From positions 21,597 through 85,596 of the forward strand of contig KV425657.1 in the NCBI GenBank assembly GCA_001632425.1: a stretch of DNA of 64,000 nt, read 5' to 3'. Positions 1 through 10,219 of the stretch are shown piece by piece (the first letter of the stretch is position 1; every line of letters starts with the position of its first letter). The notes beneath the pieces were generated by a model. It searched no databases. It was not told the DNA's origin and saw only the letters and a program-made list of their open reading frames with translations. This DNA is from Neolentinus lepideus HHB14362 ss-1. Its lineage: Eukaryota; Basidiomycota; Agaricomycetes; Gloeophyllales; Gloeophyllaceae. The translations under genes were made by a program, and so were the position numbers.

Positions 1-358
1 AGCAAGCCGGCACCATTCTCACGCAGATAAAATCAGTGGGACAGTCCGAATGTAGCGTGTGTCTCATCGTTTGTGAATGGTCATATGGATGGACATCACC
101 AACCTCACGTCTAGATGTCGGCCTTGTGACGCAGGCCACTCAAATTTGGCACTGCTCCCACTTTCTCTTGATCTGCGGTTCTTGCACGCCCAGGGAGGCA
201 GTTATGGTAGAAAAATGCGCAAGATCTGATCTCCGCGACTCTTACCTCTACGGACCTTGGGGCTTTATAAGACCGATCCACGCGTCCCCGCACCTCATGG
301 GACCTTTATAAGTTCGGGACGGCCCAACCCCTAACACGCTCTTTTTCTTCCAGTATCG

Positions 359-1980
359 ATGTCTCTCTCCTTGGATTCGACCTATGGAATTCTGCTCAAA
401 GGATCCTTCGTCGTCTACGGGTAGGTGTCATTTCAATATGCCCAGTGCTGCTCACGGATTGCTCCATAGTCTCTATGGTGTAACCTGTGCACAAGTCGTC
501 CGCTACTATAGCACCTACAGCAACGACTCACCGGTAGTGAGATGGCTCGTAAGCAAGCACATCCTTTTGTTTTGCCCTCGCCCTGAAGGTATCTCAGGTT
601 GGCATCACCTGGCTGGCATGTTGCGCTTGTCAATGTTGGTACTCAGCTAATTCCGACCTAAATGCCAGTTGGGAACATGTCAGTTATGTCTGATTACCCA
701 TGTCCTCTGGTATTACCTTATAGCAAACTGTAACGGCGATGCGAACGGCTACGATCATGCCAATTGGTGCGTGTGATCCAGCTTGCGAAACATATCACCC
801 ATGGTCTGCCACTATAGGAGTTTGATTGTGCGTTCCCTACGAATTATCAGGTTCATTCAATTGTCACTGACTCATCTCTCAGGGGGAAACGATACCATCG
901 GTATGCACGCGCCGCGCATTCGAAAGTGCACGAGCAGTGACCTAATGCGTAACTGCAGGAGACCGTCTTCATTCTCGTGCAAAGGTGCGCTATGTAGCTG
1001 TTGACTTGATGATTTGAACTGAGACCCGAGCCCCCCGGACCTCACCCAGTTTCTTCATATTCAGAATAAGGAAACGTGCGATATTCTAAGCTCGAGCGTC
1101 CACGTCCTCACGGTCGTTATTTAGTATCCAGAAGCAAGATTGCATACGTTTTAGTAAGCACTCCAGCGGAGACACCGGTTGCATCCGTTGACCGGTCCCT
1201 CTCAGCTTGTACCCGCCTTCATAGGATTCAGTCAGTTTTATGATCTCTGTCTCGGAGAAACCGAGCTGAAATGTCTATTGCTATGATAGTTTCCGCCTCC
1301 GGTGAGTCTTCCATATGACTTGCTAGTCGAACGTCCTTTGACTCTATTCACTCTCAGCGTACATAGTGGAATGGTAAGCGATAACATTACCATGTTGTGA
1401 TGAATACTACATATTCTGTCTAGGTACACTGCACCTTCCCTCACAGTTAAAGCCGGGCAATTCAGACTCGAAGCTGTAACTGTCGTGTTTCCCGGGTGCT
1501 TATTCCGTCTGACTGACCGCTACAATATAGTGGCTTGTCGCCCTGGCTTCCAGTTGCTATGCCTTCACCGACCTGATGATCGCTATCACAATGTGTTACT
1601 TCCTGTTCAAGCAGCGACGGCAAGGGTTTTCAGCTTCCAAGTGTGTATCGTTCGTAGTATTGAAGCCGTATCCTCTAAGTTTGAGGACAGGTCGTTAATG
1701 TCTTCTTTGATTAAGTACACAATCAGTACTGGTCTTCTTTCAAGGTGAGATATGAAGTTCTGTGAATTTCGTTGAGACTGATCATGTGCGGCATTAGTGT
1801 TGTGGCATGCGTATATCTCTCATGTGTATGTATCCTCCAAAGTCCTATGCGTTAATACTACGCTTACATTTACTTTTAACGCAGTACGTTGTGTATGCGA
1901 AGAGCGGAAGCATGCTCAACATCGGAGTTTACATGGTTCATGCCCAGAGTGAGCCCCTGCTCGTCCATCTCCCCTGACTC
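359..1980 (+). pseudogene. Decayed DUF6534/DUF6533-like multi-pass membrane protein gene
   Basis: Pieces of this basidiomycete membrane-protein family occur in the correct order. An ATG at 359 opens exon 1 (starting MSLSLDSTYG). A plausible 49-nt intron (421-469) joins it to a segment containing LYGVTCAQVVRYYSTYSNDS. Around 680-760 there is LCLITHVLWYYLIANC, near 1560-1640 AFTDLMIAITMCYFLFKQRR, and after an intron at about 1640-1679 the segment SLMSSLIKYTISTGLLS, followed near 1845-1890 by a decayed version of the family's C-terminal stretch. Between these, reading frames break: there is an apparent one-base shift near 610 and stops near 775 and 990. TATA-like TTATAA motifs lie at 263 and 304. 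The family is of unknown function. I read it as a pseudogene, but a heavily intron-split live gene is not excluded. The family assignment is from remembered pattern, not a search. Confidence 0.55.
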
Positions 1981-2539
1981 CCTTATACTAAACCTAAGTT
2001 CAGTCTACCTGAACTCCATGCTGACATCGTGAGTCTGCGTAGAACGAGCACCGTGCGCCTTCACTGACAGCTATGTTACTCTGTTTAGGCTAAACGGTCG
2101 CAGAGCATTGCGAGCACGGCTAGAGCAGGCAGTCGCACAAGAGTTTTGAGACAGAACCACTTTGTACCAACATTTGTACAATACCCACCATATATCCTTG
2201 GGATCACGGAGACTTGCTATTCTAGCAATCAGACTTCTAGGGACGCAGATTAGGTGTAACTGTCGTTAAAGTTCGGCAGGGTCCTCAGCTGCCCCCCACC
2301 GATTGTCCGGCTACGTCTCTGGTTTAAGTTTGCTCCTGAGTTGTCAGGATTCCTAGAAGAGGGACGCATTGATCAAGGTCTCGACTCTTGAGAAAGGGTC
2401 TTAACGAACAACAAAATATGCATCAGATCTGTTCGGAGTGGTGGCCACACGAACAAGAGTATATTCTGATTAGCAAGTCGAGCGCTGAGCTGTTGTGGGT
2501 GTCTTGTCAGAGCAATGTGACCGGTGACCATCGACTCTA
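1981..2539. other. Intergenic, nothing recognisable
   Basis: No open frame with convincing codon structure, no terminal repeats and no RNA gene were recognised here. Confidence 0.4.
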
Positions 2540-2566
2540 ATCTCACTGATATCGGCCAGTATATTC

Positions 2567-2815
2567 TGGACTTGTAGAACATCGAATACCGAGTGGGTGA
2601 CGCAAGGAATCGACAAATATCCCAATGCCCTATCTAACCGGGGTCATAAACTATTCCATAAGGCTATATATAGCATAAACATCAAAATCACGAAAACGTC
2701 ACGACGGTCATAAAATACTACAGCAAACCTCCACAAGATCGCCCACCTAGCAATAATGCGCTCTTGAAATTGCCGAAATCGTGGCTACAATAATCCTGCG
2801 AAATAGTGCACTGGA
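2567..2815 (-). pseudogene. Relic of the last exon and 3' flank of an ATG15-like lipase gene
   Basis: This block aligns with 56746-56970, the last exon and 3' flank of the ATG15-like gene 54 kb away. Shared stretches include the flank around GGACTTG(T/C)AGA(A/C)CATCGAATACCGAG, the words 'cataaactattcca' and 'gacggtcataaa', and the coding end. On the minus strand the coding end still reads DYCSHDFGNFKSALLLGGRSCGGLL and then a stop at 2718-2720, against the intact gene's ending in [10 protein letters not shown]. No further upstream part of the gene (GHSLGG region) was found next to it, so it is a truncated duplicate. Substitutions are spread along the block, so the duplication is not recent. 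Confidence 0.7.
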
Positions 2816-2970
2816 GAAGCGCCGACTGTCGTCGGTAACTTCGCCCCTGCTCGGTCGTATATGTCATTGTGCAGCTGGAATCAACTCATATTTAGTTGCG
2901 ACAAGGCTGCAAATACTCTAATATAATGAATATCACTACCGCTGTGTATAAGCTTCTGCATCAGAGCGAG

Positions 2971-3899
2971 TCACTTATAAAACCGAAGCGCAGTCTGTTT
3001 ATTCCCATGATTTAGTAACGCAGGTTTACGCTCGAACTCGAGTGCACCATCCTGGACTTTGGGGTCCATGACAGGGGGGAAGGGAGTAGTGCACTTAGAA
3101 GTTGAGTCAGTGAAGGAGATGTAGTCGGAGACAGAAGGAGGGAGCAAAGGATCCTCACCGGCAGTATGGAACCATTTTGACCACACCGAGTGCAGCGGTT
3201 GGAAGTACCCGGTGCGGTCATCCACGTTGGGTAGGTATTTCGTGTAATTGGCCAGATAGCTATTCTATTTCTAGTTTATCATGCAAGTTAGCAGCAACAG
3301 ATGAAACACTAAAATACTAGCACACCTGATGAGGGTTCTTACTGAACTGCCTCTTGAGTACTAGTAGCCGGTCTACGGCCACATCAGTGCACAAGAAAAG
3401 ACAGCATCCGGCACTCAAGCTTCAAGCCCTGTTCATTTCTGACTCCTGACCTGGCTCCGTCGCTTATCCACAACCGCTCCTATATGTTCGCCCAGGAAGC
3501 GACGTCGGCGAGCAGAGCAATGGAGACTGCCAGACCGAACGCACCTGCGGAGAAACACGCAATGCGGAGGGACGTGTTGGACACGGGGAAAGGGGAGGAC
3601 GACCGGAATTGACAATAACACCTCATTCTCTATCTTCCTCAACTGGGTTGCCTCTAGCCACTCACTACGGCCTTCTTTCTCCTTCAGTTCATCGATGTCT
3701 TTAAGCTGACAATTTACAAACTATTAATATGAACTACGTTGCAGACTAAAACTCCACCCACCTTCATGTTCCGGTTGCGAATCTTCTTTACAGCCGGGTC
3801 CCAGGAAATATTCACTCCAGGAGTCGGCGGGACTGAAGTCTCAGAAGCAGACACCCCATTTACCTGCAGAGGGCAGTCCAACATACTCCTCCGGTTCAT
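2971..3899 (-). CDS. Unidentified minus-strand exons, possibly one gene remnant
   Basis: Several stretches look coding on the minus strand, but I could not join them with confidence. The upstream piece (about 3760-3899) ends ...VKKIRNRNMK and can be spliced across a 57-nt intron to LKDIDELKEKEGRSEWLEATQLRKIENE (about 3620-3700). Near 3490-3545 a hydrophobic stretch reads GAFGLAVSIALLADVASWANI before a stop. A separate piece (about 2971-3270) reads ...YTKYLPNVDDRTGYFQPLHSVWSKWF. I do not recognise the family. The broken frames suggest a decayed gene, or two genes. Treat boundaries as approximate. Confidence 0.25.
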
Positions 3900-4834
3900 T
3901 AACAGACAGGGGAGGCGTCCTGTCTCCCTTCTTCCCGCACTTTCCCCCCTTCTATACTTCTTGTTGGCGTGCTTCTTGTCACTCTGTGGGCCAGGTGAAT
4001 CGCGATGGTGAATATTAGGGTGTCTCCCGGTACGTATCTCCTCACATTTCGCTGGTCATGGACCCGGAGCTGGGCTGCGACTGTACCCGCGCGACGGTGT
4101 CGACAGGCCGCTCAAGTGCTCAGGCAGCCTTATGACCAGCATAGCATGACCCGTTTGTTTGGTGGAAGATGGACTCCGAGTATATGGGGTAATCATGACT
4201 GTGGCGACTGTGGCATTGAAGACCCTAGACGGCAAATGCCGGTAGGGCGGGAAAATACATTTTGGGGGAGGAGAAACCCCTGCTAGAGCAGGGGCATCAA
4301 AACAATCGCGAGTGACTAGCCTCACGTGACTGAGAGTCGAGGAGTCGCGTCTGTGCCACAGACGCAGTGCGCTCCACTCCTGAAGGAATTATACGCGGGA
4401 AAGTGGTGCAGAGAAACAGCTTTCTCTAGATTTTTCGGTGAAATGTACTGGATGGCGCATGATTGGCTGTGTTATGCATTCCATATCTCAATTCTGTCCC
4501 TACTTGGTTGAAGAGGCCTTCCTGAGTTTCCTTGTTCCATCACCAGCGCATTTTAGAGTCATGGGTACTATCAATCCAATAGACCATCTCAGCTTTCAAT
4601 CAATTCTGACTAGGACTGACTCGCCGCCTTGAGATCGAGGCACGACTGAGGTGACAAATACAGGCCGAAGACATGAGACTTCATGATTACGAGAGTAATG
4701 CCAGCGTGCGGATATGTAGAAACATTCCAGTAAATATTCCAGATACAAGCGAACATCAGGTAAGCCTATACTACAGAGGGTGCAAAATATGGAATATAGG
4801 AAAAGGCACCCGACACAGCAGACAAATGTTTCTA

Positions 4835-6042
4835 TCACGCATCAAACCTTGGGACATAAGGTTCAGGAGGATCGTCTGGGTCATATAAGGCTCTTTCCTG
4901 TGCCACCTGCTCCATGATCCTTTCAAGATTGGCCTGGCTCCATTCTCCGCTGTCCAGCTTGGCTTTGACCTCCAAGAAGTACTCGTCGAATTCCTTCATA
5001 ATCACGGTGTTTGTAAGGCGTTCTTCACCAACGACGAAGTCCATGAAGTCCTTCGGAGGATAATCTACTGCTAACCGCGACTGTCCGGCAACGGACACGA
5101 GACCGTATTCAATTTGGTCCTCGGGAACCGTCCCCGAGTCCAAGATGACTTTCAGGTCCCGGAAATACTTCAACATTATTGCTGCGCCTTTCTCATCATA
5201 GTAGTAGATATCCTTCGGAATGTGCTTGTTGACAATGGGTTGGGGTGGATAGTCGTCCAAGGAACATGTTAAATCTCCTATTATGACCCAATCTAGAGTA
5301 GCTCATTAGTCACAATAGGCTCAACAGAGGAGAAGATACGTACTTCTCCAGATGTACATATCGTAGCAGTGGATCCACAAGTCCACGCATCCGAAGTCAG
5401 ACGTCTTAGGGATCCGGCGTGACTCAGCGACCTCCATCTTGACCCCACACTTATGTCGAGATGCATGGTGGAAATCTATGATGCGGATATCGTCGCCTTG
5501 CATGACGACATTGCGCTCGGCGAAATCCCCATGCATTATTCCGCATAGATGGATATCACGCAGCTTCTTTAGAAGTAATGCCCTGATGGAGTATATGTCA
5601 GGAACGCTCGTTAAAGGGCACATAAAACCAACCTGGTGGGAACCTCCAAGTATTCGAAGAGGCCCACGCTCTCACCACAATATTCAAGAAGTAAACATCC
5701 CACTATTCGCACAAAGCGATCCTTAACAGGAATCTTCGTTTTGTAAAGACCAAAGAAATTAGGAACCGCAGACCCCTGGACAGGTTCCAAGCGTTCATCG
5801 TAGATTTTAGCCTCCTTCCGCAGATCCCGCATGAGATCCTTCCCGTACGCAAACTTAAGGGCAAGTGGTTTGGGGTTTTCAGTCATTTGTCCCATGTAGA
5901 CGACGGAATGCGAGTTCCTGTGTAATTGGCGCGTGATTTGCACCACACCGTTGACATGGCGTGGATTGTTGGATTTGAGATCCAGAGTCGTCAGAGACTC
6001 GTAGGCAAGCTCCTCGGGGAACTCGACATGGATAGTAGGCAT
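4835..6042 (-). CDS. Protein-kinase-like protein, three exons
   Basis: Model: complement(4835..5292, 5344..5582, 5633..6042), 368 aa, with 51- and 50-nt introns. Visible kinase signatures in order: the ATP-site lysine context LALKFAYG (K63), a helix-C glutamate candidate in LRKEAKIYDERL (E77), the catalytic loop HGDFAERN (H154-N161, D156 as base), and the metal site IIDFHH (D173), where DFH replaces the usual DFG. The C-terminal third (about 217-368) is acidic and has no motif I recognise. It resembles the fungal kinase-like proteins often found with REase-fold domains (FunK1/Crinkler-associated type), but the family is inferred. It is transcribed away from the REase-like gene that starts 587 bp upstream, so the two probably share a promoter region. 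The N-terminal third has a second copy at 9070-9327. Activity is plausible because lysine, HGD and DF are all present. Confidence 0.8.
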
Positions 6043-6580
6043 GATTAGCGCACCAAGGGCACTTCAGAGAAAACAGAGATGGTGGGAGTCTCAGAGTATG
6101 AATGCACGCGTCAACATAGGACACTGCCAAATATATCGGGCGCGGGATGGTCACGTGCTGGAAACTTCGCCCAAGTTCTTGTTCTGCCTTGTATTCTTCT
6201 TCGTGAACTGCTGCTCGTAAGTACAATTGTGTGAACTAGCCGCTGCCATGCGTATCATACGCTACAACCGCATGTTCATGAGGCAACAACCAACGTTCTT
6301 GCAGCTGCTCGTTGCTAGACGCGCTATTTGCTTGTTTTCTTGCATTCTTGTTCTTGTTCTCGTCGGTTTGCTCTTGTCTGCTATGATATGTGCAACCATT
6401 CTGATCAGATTGCTTCGCACTGCAAACCTTCCGCTCCATGAGTTCCTCGGGCAGCCCTTGTACTCGGGAGACCGGCCTGGTGATCTGTTGTCGAACGCGG
6501 TAGCTATCGTTACCAATAAAGACGGATGCTTGTACTATGACGGCTGCCATAGGAAACTTGGTTCATTTCTTGGAGCACAA

Positions 6581-6590
6581 TATATATAAG
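6581..6590 (+). promoter_or_regulatory. TATA-box-like element of the REase-like gene
   Basis: TATATATAAG lies about 40 bp before the chosen ATG at 6630. It is the only strong TATA-like motif in the 587-bp divergent region shared with the kinase-like gene. That short distance leaves little room for a 5' UTR, which fits initiation at 6630. Confidence 0.5.
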
Positions 6591-6629
6591 GAATTCTAGA
6601 GACGACTTGAACAGCATCAACCACCAGCT

Positions 6630-8296
6630 ATGGCACCGGGAACTCGATCCACACCGCAGTCGCAACACACCCAGCCCGCCCAACCTACCCAGGCGCAGCC
6701 AGCTGTGGTACCGCGATCTACTCGATCTACGACGCGTGCTGCAGCGTTACAATCGCAATCTGACCAACAGGGCCCACAGCACGGCCCGCGAGCAGCAAGG
6801 CCAGCTGTGGCGCCACGGACTCTATCCATGACCCCGCGATCGCAATCCGCCCATCAGAGCCCGCATCCTGCCCAGCAACCGACCCGACCACCGACACGTG
6901 CATTGCCCAAGGAGATCGATCATCTGTTTTCGGACGTGCTACCTAACTGTCCTGATATGAAGCAGGGTATCGCTGCTACCACTAAAGCCCCGACCAACGC
7001 CGACTACAATAAGCATGAATCCAAGCAGCTTAAATACGTGGTATATGCACCAAATCTAGTCGATGGACTTTTCGATCATGTCGATGATTGGGCTAGTGTC
7101 CCTTTTGGCAAGCGCACAGCGTCCTCTGTTGCGTTGTGGCAAGCCAATACGGACGTGGACTCTGTGCAGCACTTCCTGCCTCCTGAGATAAATAGCGAGC
7201 AGGATATTCGGGACTGGGTTCTCAGGGGTCTCCTGAACCCGTCACTAGCCTGCATTCGAGCTGTGGAGGCGAAGGGTCTGGTCGGGCTGAAACGCAAAAA
7301 AAATAAGTCAGCCTACATGGTCTCAGCTCCAGGGAAACCCGCTAGTATTCCCGATGAACTTCTAGTGAAAGCATCAGCTAGGCACAAGCCGGTCCTGACC
7401 ATGGAATTCAAGACTCCGAATGCCATGGGGACTGAGGTCTTTTCCGAACTGACGGAACAGCTACAGAATGCGCACCGCGTTGTGAGGTTCCACTGGCCCC
7501 ACAAGTTAAATGACGAGGAGAAGGTCAAACACGAGGGCACAGCAGGAGAAGAAGAAGAAGAAGGTGGTGAGGACGAGGGTGAGGAGGAAGACGAGGAAGA
7601 CGAGGACCACAACGACGATAGCGACGAAGGCGAAGAAGGTGAACAGGAAGACGAGGACGAGGACGAGGAAGAAGAGGAAGAAGAAGAGGACGAAGAAGAA
7701 GAAGAAGAGGAAAGTGAGGACGGACAAGAAGGAGGAGGAGCTGAAGAGGGTAAGGTTAAAGGTAAAGTCGGCCAGTCTGGGATGTATAAAGAGACGAAGC
7801 TGCTCGTCCAGGTAAGTTATGCTTCTTTTCCCGCAACACCTGTAATATGAAAGTTTACGCCATCCAGGTGTGGGGGCAGATGCTAGACTACGACGTCAAA
7901 TATGCTGTGTTGACCTCTTATGCGTGCACCATATTTATCTACCGAGATCCATCGACCAATACCTTGTATCTTTCACGCAAGTACAAACCCACCAGTATCG
8001 GGACCAGGAAAGCTGTTACTGCCTGGTTTGCGCAAGCTCTGGGCTTGATTCGAGAAGATCTTTTCCAACTGCCAGCACTGGACGAGCACTGGAAATCCGA
8101 GATGGAGAAGCACTTTCCGCCGATGGTAGACCCTGAGGGCACAGCTATGGGAGGACTTGACTTCACGTGCGTGTGCCTGTACTTTCGAATGCTTACGCAG
8201 ACTCTGAAGAGCGGAGGGCAGCATGGTAGAGAAGCTAAAGGAAATTATTCGTCTTGCATCAAGCCGGTTGGAGGGACAACAGGCCAGGGGCTCTAG
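6630..8296 (+). CDS. REase-like (PD-(D/E)XK type) protein with acidic linker
   Basis: Model: join(6630..7811, 7868..8296), 536 aa, one 56-nt intron (GTAAGT...CAG). Residues 1-95 are a Pro/Gln/Thr-rich, probably disordered tail. Residues about 95-300 form a globular part containing LTMEFKTP (E259, K261), which looks like the E-x-K half of a restriction-endonuclease-fold active site. Residues about 306-370 are an almost pure Glu/Asp tract encoded by a purine-rich run (7546-7740). The second exon begins with LLVQVWGQMLDYDVKYAVLTSY and IFIYRD, a strand-helix pattern that in Crinkler-type REase domains follows the active site. The nuclease assignment is inference from the motif. It pairs head to head with the kinase-like gene. 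Remnants of a paralogue lie at 9700-9990, also beside a kinase copy. Confidence 0.7.
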
Positions 8297-8854
8297 CTAC
8301 TGAGCAGCGCGGGCACGGATTGTGACCATCACGTATGGGTCCTTGCGAGGGGCATGATTTGCTGTGTAGATCTAATTAATTTGGTTCATTGCATTGGGTA
8401 TATACTGGTTACATGTACTGGACATTGCCGTGGTTTAATTGAGAATACTTATAAGGTCCTTTTCTACATTGCATGCGCTAGAGGATATCTTGAATCACCC
8501 CATGAATCGTAGGTGGCATAATCAATTGCCCGCGAAGCACATTGCGGCGTTATTACTTCCTATATGCCGTACAGACAGGCCTGTCCGAACTGGAGACAGC
8601 CCATAAAAGCATGAAGTGACCATTATGTCAGGAGAGCAAACAATTAGACTTGCAGTATTACTACTGCCTACTAGCCGACCGCAATAGGCACGAAGAAGTT
8701 CCCGCTATGAGTTAGGTCTACAGTCAAATCCAGAACATTGTTTGTACCATCGTATGTAGTATTTTGCACCCATCGGTCGTGGGACACACAGGAGACGTAG
8801 TCTCGTCAACCGAAGCCCGGAGAGATACCCGAAGTAGCAGCGCACTGCTAGAAA
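8297..8854. other. Intergenic between the two kinase/REase copies
   Basis: Contains the 3' flank of the REase-like gene and A/T-rich unique sequence. No open frame of interest and no terminal repeats marking the duplication boundary were seen. Confidence 0.4.
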
Positions 8855-9343
8855 TTAGAATGCCATTCTTTGGTATACAGATTGATCCAGGTGTAGATGG
8901 ATGGCATGAATCCGCGTGATGGACACGGTATCATTCAAATACAACGAATCAGAAGCTGTCCTATCTGTGCCAGGGGCAATGAGAAGCTCGCGGGGAGTCT
9001 CCCGAAGACGACTCGTGGTCATAGCGCCACTAGCACGCAATGGAAAGATGGAACCGCCGCGAACGTGGACAGGTCCCAAGCGTTCATCGTAGATTTTAGC
9101 CTCCTTCCGCAGATCCCGCATGAGATCCTTCCCGTACGCAAACTTAAGGGCAAGTGGTTTGGGGTTTTCAGTCATTTGTCCCATGTAGACGACGGAATGC
9201 GAGTTCCTGTGTAATTGGCGCGTGATCTGGACTACACCGTCGACATGGCGCTGGTTGTTGGATTTAAGATCTAGAGTCTTTAGAGAAAGATAGGCGAGCT
9301 CCTCGGGAAACTCGACGTGGAGATCAGGCATTGCAAGCTGCAC
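8855..9343 (-). pseudogene. Chimera: kinase N-terminus fused in frame to GH31 alpha-glucosidase fragment
   Basis: One open frame of 162 codons. The first about 95 residues repeat the N-terminus of the kinase-like protein at 4835-6042 (HVEFPEELAY..., VVYMGQM..., LALKFAYGKD..., KIYDERL). The frame then changes abruptly to HVRGGSIFPLRASGAMTTS... TPRELLIAPG... SLYLND, which matches the C-terminal beta-sandwich region of GH31 alpha-glucosidases (there typically VHVRGG... and LYLDDG). The junction at about 9066-9078 falls in CCTGTCCA, shared by the kinase sequence and the GH31 VHVRGG codons, so microhomology joining is likely. The kinase catalytic loop is absent, so no kinase activity is expected. 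The intact kinase at 5787-5937 is identical over 151 bp (9076-9226 here). Whether the chimera is transcribed cannot be told from sequence. Confidence 0.75.
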
Positions 9344-9699
9344 TGAGGGTAGAAATCGAATGGAGCTAGGAAATAAGTATGTGGAAAGACTGCCGAATGC
9401 TAGCTTTCAGTCTGCCGCATTACTTGGAATCTTGACGTCCTCACTGGTCTCCGAGGCTATACGAACAACTTCTAACCAACTCGTACTAGTAGTAGTAATA
9501 CATTCGCGACGCGCGGGATCTCAAATTTCAAACACGTCGAAGTCACGTGAATGAAGGAATTGCGTCGTCGTAGGCGACCATCAGAACATTGTTCTGCTCC
9601 AACTCGACCAGGAGGCACGGAACACACTGTACTTCTCGACAACACAATGTTACCTAGGTGTAAGAGAGAAGCAGAGGTCATCACCAACTGGATATGTCG

Positions 9700-9990
9700 T
9701 CAAAAACCGGGCGGCTGGAGAGCCTCTACACCCGCACGATGACCACACCACTGCACTGTGTGAATTCAACACCGACGTGCCTCCGATGACAGCTCGTGAT
9801 CAACAGCGAGCAAGATGCGCGGGAGTGGATATCGTGAGGTACCGTGCCCCCTCCCCTTCGGACAAACGAACACCTATTCCCGATAGTCTCCTCATCAAGT
9901 CATCCGCAAACAAGAGACTACTCACTCTTGAGTACAAGAAGTCCAGCCGCAAGCAACACCGCCGAGTCCGTCTCCGACGGGTCCCAAGTT
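9700..9990 (+). pseudogene. Degenerate second copy of the REase-like gene
   Basis: Scattered frames match the intact REase-like gene. FNTDVP corresponds to its ANTDVD, INSEQDAREWIS (in a shifted frame, about 9795-9835) to INSEQDIRDWVL, and RTPIPDSLLIKSSANKRLLTLEYKKSS to the stretch ASIPDELLVKASARHKPVLTMEFK, so the EFK motif here is EYK. At least one frameshift separates these pieces and a stop follows at about 9991. The piece sits downstream of, and divergent from, the kinase/GH31 chimera. That is the same arrangement as the intact pair, so the two genes were copied together. Confidence 0.7.
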
Positions 9991-10219
9991 AAAGGGAATG
10001 ACTTGCGCAGTAAATAGAAAATGCTTACGAGGCTTGTTGTGTTGAATAATTGTGATCGGTTATATTTTGCCCATTTGTCGATGTGCACAACTCGTCTGCT
10101 TGAGAACATAATCCTTGTCCAAATCTGTGTCATAACGAATCCTCAACGTAAAAGTAATCCGACCTCAATTGAGCGAAAAGTACCAGCAATTGGCATGTAA
10201 ATAATGGATCAACCGTCCT

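Noticed and set aside
7313..7815. Long open frames antisense and out of frame to the acidic region of the REase-like gene
   Set aside because: They are by-products of the GAA/GAG/GAC-rich tract, which reads Ser- and Phe/Leu-rich on the other strand and Arg/Lys/Thr-rich in another frame.
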